DNA of 64,000 bases from Mycogone perniciosa (Eukaryota; Ascomycota; Sordariomycetes; Hypocreales; Hypocreaceae): positions 51,996 through 115,995 of the forward strand of contig JAOALB010000150.1 in the NCBI GenBank assembly GCA_025331125.1, read 5' to 3'. Shown in pieces: positions 36,120-47,179 of the stretch (its first letter is position 1; every line of letters starts with the position of its first letter). A program made the position numbers and the translations under genes. The notes below the pieces were generated by a model. It saw only the letters and a list, made by a program, of their open reading frames with translations, did not search any database and had not been told where the DNA came from.

Positions 36120-36390
36120 ACTGCATACTTATCCTACCCTCCTCCGCCTTATTATCCACGCCCTTCCTGCCCTTTTCAATAGTTATATCCCAGCTAACCA
36201 GTATCTCAGTACATTCTTGCTCTAATAGTCTGACGACCACCTCATTATCCGTCACTGCTGCTGCCCATGAAAGCGGCGTTCGGCCGCCTTTATCATTCGA
36301 GCTAGGATCGACTTTATCGGAACTGAGCAGCGGCTTAACGATTTCCTTAGCCAATAGCACAGATAATAGTTTGTCGAGGAGGAAATGACG
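36120..36390 (-). pseudogene. Ankyrin-repeat fragment
   Basis: On the minus strand the frame reads IVKPLLSSDKVDPSSNDKG, then GRTPLSWAAAV and VVVRLLEQE, which is one and a half NLR-style ankyrin repeats. Upstream the frame runs into a long dinucleotide microsatellite encoding VCVCVC. No other domain remains, so it is a scrap. Confidence 0.65.
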
Positions 36391-36394
36391 CTCC

Positions 36395-36397
<3 letters not shown>

Positions 36398-36431
<34 letters not shown>
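36398..36431 (+). repeat. (CA)17 microsatellite
   Basis: About 34 bases of uninterrupted CA dinucleotides at the upstream edge of the ankyrin fragment. Confidence 0.95.
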
Positions 36432-36471
36432 CTGGTATCGAGCGCGGGAACCGCGCTCCTGACAGAACCAC

Positions 36472-37056
36472 GAAGCGGCAATTGGGTAATGTAGGGACTA
36501 AAAGATACTGCGGATCATTTGATCATGATGACAGCAGCCGAAAGCAACCAACGGTTACCTCCATACGTCTCAGTAACTGCAAAGTTACAGGTAGGGTCAT
36601 GTAATGAAGGGGGAAGACGGTTGCGGTGTATTAAACTAGGTCTATCTCTTTATACTCCATCCCCTTCCTAATACAGTAGCTGCTTAAATAACCAGCCGAG
36701 TTTTCTCAGGTAAGCTAATAAGGGAATGCAGGTGCGTTGAGTATGTCAGCTACCCCTGACAAACTAGCCAGTCGTTAACAAAGTTGACTCACCAGAGCAA
36801 GCTTTGTTCTTTTCAAATTTGTGACACAGATCGCCCAGTCACTACGCCCTATTAGTCTGCCAACATAAATCAACGATTGGTTTCTTCATGGGAATTCATA
36901 GTAAGGCGTTATTAATAAATACTACTGCGAATCGGAACGGTGCTTGTGAGGTAGTGATATAAAAGACATAACTCCTGTTTTTAGGTAGGTCGGGCCAGGT
37001 AAAATCTCCCGACAACATTGTAACCATTGCAATCTATTTACTACTACCTAGAAGCT
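36472..37056. other. Gene-free interval
   Basis: Between the ankyrin fragment and the polyketide synthase remnant. No coding resemblance and no repeat seen. Confidence 0.4.
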
Positions 37057-38324
37057 TCACTTATCTGGTATAATCTGCACTAACTTGTTGACGCTTACAA
37101 CCTTCTCGCTGAATGTTAAAATACTACTCGTTCCCATGATATCCAGAATAGGCAGGTCGGCCTTGAGAGTCTTGGCTAACCATGTCCTAAACTCTGTCGC
37201 CACCAATGAATCCACGCCATTGGAGCTAATTGATTTACCCGGGTCAATATTGTCAGCAACCATAGACAGGAGCTTGGAAAGCTGTAATCGAATGCCATTT
37301 GAGGTGATGCCCACGGCCTCTTCCACTGATGTAGCCACAATGAGTTGCATTGTGATCATGAGAATAGGATCGTCCTCAGTAGCTTCGCTGGTTGCATTTG
37401 ATTCGCTTTGTAGGTGCCGGAACAGAGGCAGATTGAGATAGCTGGGTATTGGCATGCGGCACTGTTTGTACAAGAAGGCGTTCGTCAAGCCAGAGACAGT
37501 CTGATACGACCTGGGCTGTCGTCGGTCGAGATGATACTCAATCATTAGATGGATTTTATCTTCACGGATGGACTCCAGAACCGACGAGATGGTGGGGATG
37601 GTCTTGTTCTCAGCAACGTAACCAACGGATAGGATGCTTCCCAAGTCGATGCTAGTCGCTGGGAGACCCATCGAGTGTCTGTATAGAGCCAGAAAGACTT
37701 GGTATGGGTTGCCTGCGGCATAATTGGCCTGGCTTCGGTTTCCGAATACCAGTTGCCGAGGAGAGAAGGAGGGAAAAGTCCATGTCAGTCGGCATCACTT
37801 CGTGTAGATTCCAAGATCCTTGGAACTTTGGTTTCAACGCAGATTGAAAATATTCGTAAGTCATATTCTCGAACATTGCGTCCTATACAATATAAGTCAA
37901 TGATCGCAAGTAACGGATAAGGGAAGAAAACTGCACTGACCCTTAACACCATTGAACCCTGCACATAACCTTTGATTGGAGGCAAAGTCTCTTTGCATTG
38001 GTTGATAATGTCTGATAGAGCCGCTTTGTTGCTGACATCGCCGGTGAAAATGTGCACTTGACACTGAGCCGCTTTTTTTAGTTCCTGAATGAGTTCCTGC
38101 GCAGCCTTACTAGCTGCTTTAGATTGAGAGATGAAGACCAAATTCATTGCTCCTCGAGATACCATCCAGCGGGCAATACTTCTACCTAGACCTCTTAAAC
38201 CACCTGCTAGGACGTATGAAGCGTTACTGTCAAGCTGTAAAGGAGATGGCTTGTCAGGCAGCAAGAAATACAGCTGAAGCAATCTCGTGATATATTTCAG
38301 TGGCATGCTGGTTTGACAAGCCAT
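37057..38324 (-). pseudogene. 3' remnant of a highly reducing polyketide synthase (KR and ACP)
   Basis: The minus-strand translation starts inside the ketoreductase domain (SYVLAGGLRGLGRSIARWMV, NADPH-binding). It passes an intron (37940-37883, GTCAGT donor) into DAMFENMTYEYFQSALKPK. The catalytic-tyrosine motif SQANYAAGN and GLPATSIDLGSILSVGYV follow, but in another frame: a small indel near 37743-37748 breaks the frame just before the active site. The last about 90 residues are an acyl-carrier domain with GVDSLVATEF, whose serine takes phosphopantetheine. Ketosynthase, acyltransferase and dehydratase are absent, and the sequence ends abruptly at a P450 gene on the other strand, so the 5' part was lost. 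I infer a dead cluster gene. Confidence 0.8.
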
Positions 38325-38335
38325 CTCACAGCGCC

Positions 38336-40000
38336 ATGGCCACTCTGCCTCAAATTGGCCTGGTAATATACCTAGGAGGACTCGTCTATTGGCTATTCAG
38401 AATCCTTTTCTTTGCGCTCACTAAGAGAAACAGGCAGAGAGATATCTCACAGAAATATCAGTGCGAGCCAATCCAAAAGAAGTATCCTCACAGAGATCCA
38501 TTTTTGGGAACTGACCTGTTCATCCGCAATGCTCTTGCTGCCTCACGACATCAATTTCTGGAATCAGTCACCAAACGACATGGCGAAATTGGTGAGACAT
38601 ACCATCTCAATATGCTAGGTACTGTTGGTGGGTTAAGTGATGAATGAGGGGGAGCGCTATGACAGGTATCACGACTCGAGACCACGAAATCATCAAGACT
38701 GTACTGTCCATTCATTTCAAGGACTACAGTCTGGGAGCCGAGAGGAAAAGGGCATTGAACGCCATACTGGGAAACGGGATTTTCCGTTCTGACGGGGCTT
38801 CCTGGGCTCATTCCCGTGCGCTACTTCGACCCCAATTTGCGCGAGCTCAGCTCTTGGATCTGTCGATGCTAGAGACACATGTTAGGCGTCTCATTGACCA
38901 GATCCCCAACGAACAAGAAATCGACCTCCAGGAGTTGTTTTTTCGCTTTACTATGGATACGGCAACCGATTTCCTGTTTGGTGAGTCGACAGACGACTTG
39001 GTAGCAAACCAGGAGGACCGCAGCGCGTTACAAGGGTTCGTCGAGTCTATCCAGTACGCACAGGACAGAACGGCGCTGCATCTTGCTCTCGGCCGATGGG
39101 CCTTGCTGATGACCGATCCAAAATTTCGTCACCATGTGGATGTAGTGCGTAAATTCATTGATAAATTGGTTCGCAAGGCATTACAGGAGCAAAAGCCAGA
39201 ATCACCAGATACCAAGCCTCACCCATACATATTTCTTCAGGCCCTTGTCGAAAATGTGAAGGATCCTGTTCAAATGAGAGATGAAGTCATCAATATCCTC
39301 ATCGCTGGGAGAGACACTGCTGCTAGCCTCATCAACAACGTCTTTTTGATGCTCTCACGCAAGCCCCAGATCTGGGCTAGATTGAAAAACGAGGTTCTAG
39401 CTTTCGGGGGCGGCGCACCCAAGTTTGAGGAATTATCACGATGTAAATACGTCCGCTATACGATCAATGAATGTAAGCTCCCCTCTCTTGATCCCCGCAG
39501 TTGGATCAAACCTCTAAAACCGTCATAAAATGGCAGCCTTACGTCTCTTCCCACCCGTACCCATAAATTCGTGCGTCGCAAACTACGACATGGCCATCCC
39601 AAGAGTTGGAGGCCCAGACAGAAAAGCTCCTGTATTAGTTCCACAAGTTATGCCAATTATATATAACGTGTTTGGGCTCCATCGCCAAGAAGACATATAT
39701 GGTGCCGATGCCGAAGAATTCTGACCCGAGCGCTGGGAGTCGCTCCGTTTAGGATGGGAATTTCTCCCATTTGGCGGCGGGCCTAGGATATGCACTGAAC
39801 GTACGTTTCACCCCTTACTCAAAGCTGCTATTCTGCAGACGGGCAAAATAGAACCTTTAACTAAGTATGTTGTATTAGAGCAATCCGCTATCACGGAAGC
39901 GAGTTATATTTTAATTCGGTTTCTACAAATGTTTAAGAAAATTGAATCATCAGATCCAAGGCCATGGTAGTAGAGGATTACATTAACAGTTAGCAGCCTT
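38336..40000 (+). pseudogene. CYP52-like cytochrome P450 with several stops
   Basis: Inferred exons: 38336-38618, 38666-39472, 39537-about 39800, then a last exon from about 39878. An N-terminal membrane anchor (GLVIYLGGLVYWLFRILFF) comes first, then CYP52-type landmarks: FKDYSLG, DGASWAHSRALLRPQFAR, GRDTAASLI (I-helix), LSRCKYVRYTINE with LRLFPPVPINS (K-helix), and the heme region FGGGPRICTE with its cysteine. An in-frame TGA at 39722-39724 replaces the arginine of the EEF-R-PERW motif (CGA to TGA). Two TAG codons at 39968-39973 interrupt the C-terminus before RITLT. CYP52 enzymes hydroxylate the ends of fatty acids and alkanes. It lies head to head with the polyketide synthase remnant. Confidence 0.8.
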
Positions 40001-41715
40001 CATTGGGTAAAGGTATTATTTAAGCAAGCTTGATAATGCTTTATAGCTTTACATATAATAAAAAGATGTGTTTCAAATAGATTTATTATTATATTTATAT
40101 TATGAAGTATTTGAGAACGAGGCAATACCGTGGGACCAAAATCGGTGACACCATACTCGTGATTTCGGGGGAGGATAACGATCTCAGTAGACGACCTTGT
40201 GCTCGTAAATACCGCCCCGGAGATCGTACAAAACATAATTGTCGCCTGCGATGTGGTAGCTAATGCAGTTAATGGATTGTATGACTTATCCCCAAGCTAT
40301 ACGAAGTAGAGTAGTCGTTCTATGCAGTATTGCTGTTGAAGTTTCAGTAGTTTTAAATAAAGGTCTTGGACCACTTCACAATATATGATTGGCACCTCGG
40401 CCACCCAGCGGAAAGCATCGGCAAAGGGATTTTTTAGGTCAGAGAATGATGCAGAACCTGAGCTAGAGACACGCCGGGGCCCTTGGATTATTAGTTGGCC
40501 GTGAATGATGACCGAGGGAGATTGCGGCCCTAAGTGGCATATTCGGGATTCATGGCCAGGCCTGGTCGCAGTATTATAGATGAGGTAGAGTGAGTTATGG
40601 ACATAAGAGTGCATGAAGACGCGGTTGGTGTACTTAGGCCCGGGCCGCGTCCCGTCGCTAAATGACAGCGTGACTAGAATACCAGTCTAGTCACGCTTAA
40701 GCGTTCGCTCCCCCCAGACTGTCTCCTTGTCCCATCACGTGGTGCAGCTTGTCATCATGTGAGACCGAGAGATTCAGCACCAGGAGACCTTGAGCTCCTG
40801 GCTCACCATTAGCACAGATGTTTCTGGCCTGCGTCAGGCAGTCGCAACAGCCCAGGCAAAGAAAACCCAGATCCTTGGCGCGGGGTTTTGCGATCAAAGA
40901 TGTTCGCGCTGTACGGATGCTCATGGCGGGTGTCGGATCTTTTTACATCTACTTCTGAATTGCTTATGGAAGTTTGGTAGCCCCTGCTAACTCTATTTTC
41001 CTTGTGTGATTCCCCCTTTCAGGTTCTGTAGACACACTCCACACAATTTCCCGGCCCACACGACCACAAGGGCACAAACAGCCTCGGATAGGACGACATC
41101 CAACCAATACCTAGTATTAAAGCGACTCACCGTGGGATAAATGATATGTACTACTAGGACTTTGAACTGCGGTTTCAAGAATAATGATTGCAGTGACAGG
41201 CATGAAGATCTAGGATTATAGAACTAATAATGTTACACTGCAGTTATATAGTCACAGCCACTGGATTCTAGTGAGGTATTGGTTAAGCGTACGGAGTAGT
41301 ACTTCATACGACGTGACGATTAGGCAATGGGAGAATGCCCTCTCTTGAACAGACATAGCCTAATTACCACTACAGCGCGGGCACTGTGCCTTTAGCACAA
41401 GAGATACCCCACAAATGCGTGTGCATTGAGCCGTTTCTTTTTGCCATGCGGCGCAGCCATCAGCTCAGCAGCCTCGATGCGGAGCTGACAAAAGTCGTTA
41501 TAGCTCCGAGCTCACCAGTATCTGCATCGTGTCTTATATAAGACAGGAATCAAGTGATAGTAGCTAGTCAATACACATCTGGAGATGTAGAAGTCAATTG
41601 AACTCAAGCATAGTTGTCAGACCAACGTGATGACGATCACCCAAGGGCCACTCGCTGCAAGCCACGCAGGCCGACAGATACTGATACATACAATTCCATG
41701 ACTCACAGTCGCAAA
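40001..41715. other. Gene-free interval
   Basis: No frame resembles a known family. Short open frames at 40614-40297 and 40924-40697 (minus) are unsupported. The TACGGAGTA motif occurs at 41290-41298. The right end is the 3' flank of the intact P450 gene. Confidence 0.35.
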
Positions 41716-43395
41716 TCAGTTAGTGCCCATTTGCAGTTCATCCTCAAACTCAAGAAGATCAGCATCGCCTTTCTCCCATGGAACGTCCACCTCGGTGGAA
41801 CGGATGAGTTCCGCATGCTTCTCAGTCCTCACAGTAAAATTAAACGGGAAATCCCCCGGGAAGGAAATTAGCCCTGGTGAATATTCCACTTTAGGTTCAA
41901 TCTCCCGGCCCAGATTGTCAACTTCTTTGCTAATATTGAATGCAGCTACCATCCGCGCAATCGTTATGAAGAGGCTGTTATCGGCAATGAACCGGCCAGG
42001 GCATATTCTGCGGCCCCAGCCAAATGTATGCATCGGATCGGGCTCATTGCGCGGCTCTAGGAACCTCTCTGGGCAAAAAGAAGATGGATCTGGGTATGTC
42101 TGAGGATCGTAAGAAAACCACCATGTTGAGGCAAGTAGGTATGACCCCGTTGGGATACGGTAACCGCCATAGATGATCTCCTGGTTAGTCGCATGAAATG
42201 TATTAATTGGCACAATAGGGTACCATCGAATCGATTCCTTGATAAGAGCCGAGAGATACGGCAGCCTTTCTCGGTCTTCGAATTGGGGAAGTCGATCTGG
42301 GGTTGTGCCGATTATGCTATCGATTTCCTCCTGTGCCTTGCGCTGGACCTCTGGGAATAGAGCCATGGCCATTACACAAGCACTTAGGGCTGACGAGGTA
42401 GTATCTGCACTGGCGCCATATATAAGCCCGGCCGTCCACTTGATAGCATCGGAGTCTGGCTCTCCATTCTTCGCGTCATCGCGACTATGCTGTTCAATGA
42501 GGGATGAGACGTATGATGGCCGATGGGTGCCGTTTGCCATTTGTCGCCGAACAAACAAGAATGGAATATCCACTGCCGCATGGTTAATCCTATTCCATTG
42601 CCGAGCCGTCTGCTTGAACGATGTGCCCGGGAACCAGTCAGGTAGATGCCTCAAGGTAGGAATTGCGTCAACCAGCCATGATAAGGGGATCATAGCACGC
42701 GAAAAGTTACTCATCATATGGTCGATCAAGCTGACCAAAGGGTCAGCTTTATGCGGATCGACTGAATAGCCGTATGTCATTTTCAGGACAGTGGCGGCCG
42801 CCTCGCTGTGACCCCCTATTTGGTCAGATAATCTGATCGGCTTCAACTGTAGATGGCACATTGACTGAACTCACGTTTTGAAATGTTGGATAACATTCTT
42901 GGGGTCCTTCAAGGCTCGATACAGAAAGCGTTGCGACTCTATATCTGGAATGCTAATAAACCGTGCAGCATTTGCTTTCGTGCCTAGCTGTTGGTGTATC
43001 AACTTCCGATGTAGCCGGAAGGTTGCATTGTACTGTTTGCTAGACATAAAATTTTGCAGACCACAAAGTTTAGTTCCAAAAGTTGTGGTTGGGCGATTAG
43101 AGGTGTTGATCGCCATTTTCTCCATAAGATCATATGTTGCCTGCTTGTCATGGAGGATAATGATGGTCTGACCTAACACTGTAACTGAGCTGATAGGGCC
43201 ATAGGTATCCTTAAACTTAAGCCAATGCTGGAACTCGGGAGTACCAGGTGGTGGGAGATCTAAGAGATTACCAATAATGGGAAGAGGCTTTGGCCCTGGA
43301 GGGAGGCTTAATGAGGCATTCTTTCGGAAGTACTGATGATAGATAAAAAAACCGAACAAGGCAATAATGCCAAGTATAGCAAACATGCTGGACAT
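41716..43395 (-). CDS. Cytochrome P450 monooxygenase (O-methylsterigmatocystin-oxidoreductase-like)
   Basis: Two exons: 43395-42875 and 42805-41716, 536 residues. The intron has a GTGAGT donor and the CACAG acceptor that keeps frame (HFKT-EAAATVLK). The N-terminal anchor (FAILGIIALFGFFIYHQYF) is followed by the PPGPKPLPIIGNLLDLPP hinge. The I-helix reads GLIYGASADTTSSA, the K-helix KESIRW (ExxR), then PERFLEP, and the heme loop FGWGRRICPGR with the cysteine ligand. All key residues are present, so the gene looks functional. This P450 group is common in secondary-metabolite clusters. Its neighbour on the left is the dead CYP52-like gene and beyond it the polyketide synthase remnant. The substrate cannot be told from sequence. 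Confidence 0.85.
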
Positions 43396-44030
43396 ATTGG
43401 CGATGAAAGTCAGAAAGAGGCGTACTCCGTGGGTGTAGAAGAATGGCCTGGAGAGCAGAATCAGAGTCGAAACTGAATGGAGGAACCATGCACTCTTAAA
43501 TGCCTCAACGCAACTCTGGAACAGTGTCTGACAAATAGGTTAGGATCCCCTCCCCTTATAGTGGTTACAATATCATACCAAGTAATGGTCTGGAATGCGA
43601 CGGTCCGTCCAGCAAGATTTTGCGGCATGATGCATTGTAACCCATCCAATCACTCCCTGTCTGCTATATCTGGTGGTCTATTACTACTCGCATGTAAGGG
43701 CTGCACAGCTGCGTTGAAATCAGCCTCACTGATCCAATTAAGATCGGTTGATAGGCTGCGCGAACTCATACATCTAAAAGTGCGTTTATGTCGTGACTTT
43801 AGTCCAAATATAGTATTCAGATGATTCCTTTTATAAGTTAAGCGTGGAACGGCGGTCGATCTCCTTCCAGTACGTCCAAATTAGGACCCCACCCACTTGG
43901 AAGAAAACCCCGCACAGTGCGAAGTATATACGGGGCGCCAAGGCGCCAACGCCGAGCAGAGTGCGCCATCCCCTTAACAGCAATTTAGCAAGCGTCGCTA
44001 CACCAATCGATAAGTGGCAGCCGATAAGGA
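43396..44030. other. Promoter side of the intact P450; otherwise empty
   Basis: No coding resemblance. It ends at the right copy of the 30-bp repeat. Confidence 0.4.
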
Positions 44031-44084
44031 TACCCGTTGGTGGGTCCTCTGGAAACCAACTATTAGACTTTGCCTAATAGTTGG
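44031..44084 (+). repeat. 30-bp direct repeat, right copy, with 11-bp hairpin
   Basis: 44031-44060 is identical to 33881-33910. The end of the repeat doubles as the left arm of a perfect 11-bp inverted repeat, CCAACTATTAG (44056-44066) and CTAATAGTTGG (44074-44084), with a 7-nt loop. Directly after it, CTATAAAAGTCC occurs twice (44085 and 44104). Confidence 0.8.
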
Positions 44085-45769
44085 CTATAAAAGTCCTGAT
44101 ACACTATAAAAGTCCGGTGTACGGAGTACTTTTTTCCTATAAAGCTATAGTTAAAAATAAAAATGAAAATTACTGTAAAGTAAGGTAATATTAGTTTTAA
44201 TTATAAATATAAACTATATTATTTTAATATATATAGGTATTTTTTTATATCAGAGATACATCTAGTATTATATATACTAATATATTATTTATATATAATA
44301 TACCTTCAACATACATTCCAGGGTTTAATCAAGTAATAGGCGTTAGGCTAAGTTAATCTAACCTGTTGAAGTTTATCTAACCAGGTCAGGTCAGGTACTT
44401 GGACCCTTGGGGGGGAGGGTCAGATGGTCGATCTACTCGGTTTCTATAGAGTAGATGATAATTTAATATTATTAATACTGTTATTAGACTGTTTCTAGTT
44501 AGTTAATCTAGCTATATATAGTTTAGTCTGACCTATTCGAACAGTGCATATACTAGATAATCCCTCTGTATTATAACGTAAAGAAAAGGCCTCAGAGTCA
44601 CACGTTCCATATCGCCCGCTATAATCGCCGTTATGTCGAGCAAAATGACGACGATGCCAAGGCCTACATGACCGGCAAGTGCTCTTCGTTAGGCTGAGTA
44701 CTTTATTTTTAAAGACTACATAAGTATACGTAATGATTTATAATTGACGAGCCGTGACGAAACCCGCTCCGGCATACATTGTGACGGACTCCGGCAGCCA
44801 AGAAGTGTGCCAAAAACCATGCTATGCGGACGTCCCGTGTCGGATAACGTCGGTCTCGTTGTTAGAGTGATTGGATATCGGGTATGCAAAGGAGCCTGTG
44901 CGTGATATTACGTGAGGCGAAACAGAACGCGCGGCGTTCTCTTTCTACTCGTATGAAAAAAAAGTGGGTAGAATGGAATCCAATGAGGAGGGACAAGGGA
45001 AGAAAACAAGCAAAATCGAGTGGATTTTCAAGTGCCTAACAACTGCCGTATTATTGCGATAAGATCAAGCTGACTAGGTACGCAATCGTGTTACACAACA
45101 TCTCGAGAGGGGGTTTGAATTGGGCAGACGTCTATTTCGAAAAAGAAATAGCCCACACCCTCCTCACGACTTACATACGAATCCTTGGACAAGTTGACTG
45201 CCGAGTCGATCAAGAATCGCAGTGCGGATATAACAGAATCTCAAAGTCACCAGCATTCATTCTAATGAGACTATATCTTGAAAACAAATCCATACATCAA
45301 AAAGCTTTTTCTAAATACACAGGAACTTAGGAACACACGGATGACAAAAAAAAGATTGGTCGAGACCAGCCTGTCCCATGGGACTATTTCCAAAATCTCT
45401 TGTAGACTCATTGGACGAAATCACTCAGTCATTCAAAATAGGTACAAAGTACAAAGGTACATCAAACGAGCCAATCGGCGACATGAATTCAAGTCGAGGC
45501 GAACCAATTAGAACACCCCGCTTTGTCTCGCGTGCTGCAACCACTGCGTGCAAGCCTAGTCCTTATCGCAACTTTGCCTCAGGCTCGGGTATTGAGTATG
45601 GATGCAGCCTCGCCCCAGGTTGTGCAATACTAAGATAATCTACGAAGTAGAAGCGTGGTATCCTGCCTAGTAAGGTAGTTATCTAGGTTAGGTAGTCAAC
45701 TAGCCCGCGTTGGGTATGAATATACAAGATGTAGTGTCAATATAGGTAGTCTGAGGAGGCTTTCCAGAC
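44085..45769. other. AT-rich gene-free interval
   Basis: 44130-44580 is strongly AT-rich with TA runs, suggesting a decayed mobile element. 44590-45760 is of normal composition but holds only small unsupported frames (for example 45088-45330). TACGGAGTAC lies at 44120. Confidence 0.4.
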
Positions 45770-45888
45770 ACATACGACCATATCCATTGTAATATACGGG
45801 ATCCCGTCCGCTCTCCCATAGTCAAGCCAATGAGAGGCAGATTAGTAGTTGGGTGGGTGACCACCAGCGAACACCGGCTGTTGTATGT
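45770..45888 (+). rRNA. 5S ribosomal RNA (diverged copy)
   Basis: 119 bases that begin ACATACGACCATA and end CTGTTGTATGT, as fungal 5S does. Helix I (ACATACGAC with GTTGTATGT) pairs fully. The most conserved block, TTAGTAGTTGGGTGGGTGAC followed by CACCAGCGAA, which includes the pol III C-box, is intact. Helix II differs from the common fungal sequence but still pairs (CATTG with CAATG). The T run starting right after 45887 is a terminator. In these fungi 5S genes are scattered singly. Divergence in the middle leaves open whether it is expressed. Confidence 0.85.
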
Positions 45889-45961
45889 TTTTACTTTTTT
45901 AGTATTTCTATGGATTGTGTTGTGAGGGATCATCATAGGCTGACTGAAGGTATCCCCAAGC

Positions 45962-46006
45962 ACATACGACCATAGGTAGTGGAAAATTCGGGGTCCCGTC
46001 AAGCTC
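45962..46006 (+). pseudogene. Truncated 5S rRNA copy
   Basis: Begins ACATACGACCATAGG and continues through GGGGTCCCGTC and GCTC, the 5' 40% of 5S rRNA, then turns into unrelated sequence. The internal promoter block is missing. Confidence 0.75.
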
Positions 46007-46253
46007 TTCTCTTGAGTTGGATGTCTTCTATTTTTTGCAGCCCAAGACGCCAAATTCGGAGTCACATGATTCCGTTTTTGGAGGACAATGAACCCCGCGC
46101 TAAGCAATCTACCACCGTTGAGTCACCTGACCCAAAAAAAAACAACGGAGCTTACACCGCCACCGTTTATATACGGGGGCAGTTCCGACGTCGGTGGTGC
46201 AATTGTATCACCACATTTATGGGTATGGGTAGCTATTAGGCTCACACCCCCTC

Positions 46254-46725
46254 CAGTGCACGGGCCGGTATGAATCCCAACTAATAAAATAACGACATGC
46301 AGTGACCCTGGGTGCCTCGACGGGGTCTACGCGTAGACGCTGGGTTTCTGAACGGAGTTAGAAGCAATATTAGGTGGTCCCCTAAGACAGGCTATGAGGG
46401 TGAAGGGAAAACAGCAGCTCGCTAACAAATATACACCTCGTATATGTATAGATTTGTTAGTGCGTATGCAGTGTTTACTCTCAATCCCTTGGCGGTATGC
46501 CTAGTTTAGAGTTCCTGGCGATAAAGGCTAATAATAGAAGATAAAAAGCAGGGCACTATTCTGAGATATAGTAGGGTTAAGCAGTTATATCGTAACAAGA
46601 CTACCGCATTAATTAGCAAGTACAGATCTATCCGATATTCTCCGCTGTTTGCCTTCCTTCGCTTCACTGGGCTGCCTTATGTTCCGTTTCCTCCGTGGTA
46701 GAATTAGTGCTATGAGCCCGTGACC
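46254..46725 (+). repeat. Dispersed repeat, copy A (contiguous)
   Basis: Its first about 290 bases match 53400-53660 (copy B), sharing GTATGAATCCCAAC, GACATGCAGTGACCCTGGGT and AGAGTTCCTGGCGAT. Its last about 150 bases match 55322-55475 (copy C), sharing CGCTTCACTGGGCTGCCTTAT and GTTCCGTTTCCTCC. Identity is roughly 80-85% by eye. In copy A the two halves are joined. Confidence 0.75.
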
Positions 46726-47179
46726 TTATCTCTCAAGAAGAACCTTTATTCCAACCTGATGCCAACAACCAAGCTCTCAAGTCAGCAGATCAAGCGCATA
46801 TTTCTGGAATAATCCTTGGTCGCACTCGCAATCATCGGAGCCTTTTCTTTGATTGATGGTGGCATGCTTAACAACACTAATAGTATTGATGATACCAACT
46901 ACGCCTTGATTAATGAACAGATACCTTTTTTACTGTTATAGGCTGTCTCGCAATACCACAAAAAGTTATCAAGATTCGATAATGACACGCCGCCTGCTTA
47001 TACGTTTCCCACGCCTGACGTTTGCCGCAGCGACATTTCATTCGGGTACTATCCGAGGAGGACAGCTGCTTGCAGATGGATGATAGACGGTTAAGGTTGC
47101 AGCTGCCGCATGGTTGTAAACTGTGAAGTCAAGCGTGCTCCAAATTTGGTCTAGAAGAATGACCTCCAAGACTATAGGA
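46726..47179. other. Gene-free interval
   Basis: 3' flank of the HET gene and the right edge of repeat copy A. No coding resemblance. Confidence 0.4.

Noticed and set aside
40297..40924. Two short minus-strand frames that might be exons of a transcription factor
   Set aside because: No zinc-cluster cysteines or other motif, and no splice pair joins them in frame.
45088..45638. Overlapping plus-strand frames before the 5S gene
   Set aside because: No similarity to any protein family, and no consistent codon bias.
45700..46239. Open frames on both strands over the 5S region
   Set aside because: They are explained by the 5S rRNA sequence and its truncated copy.
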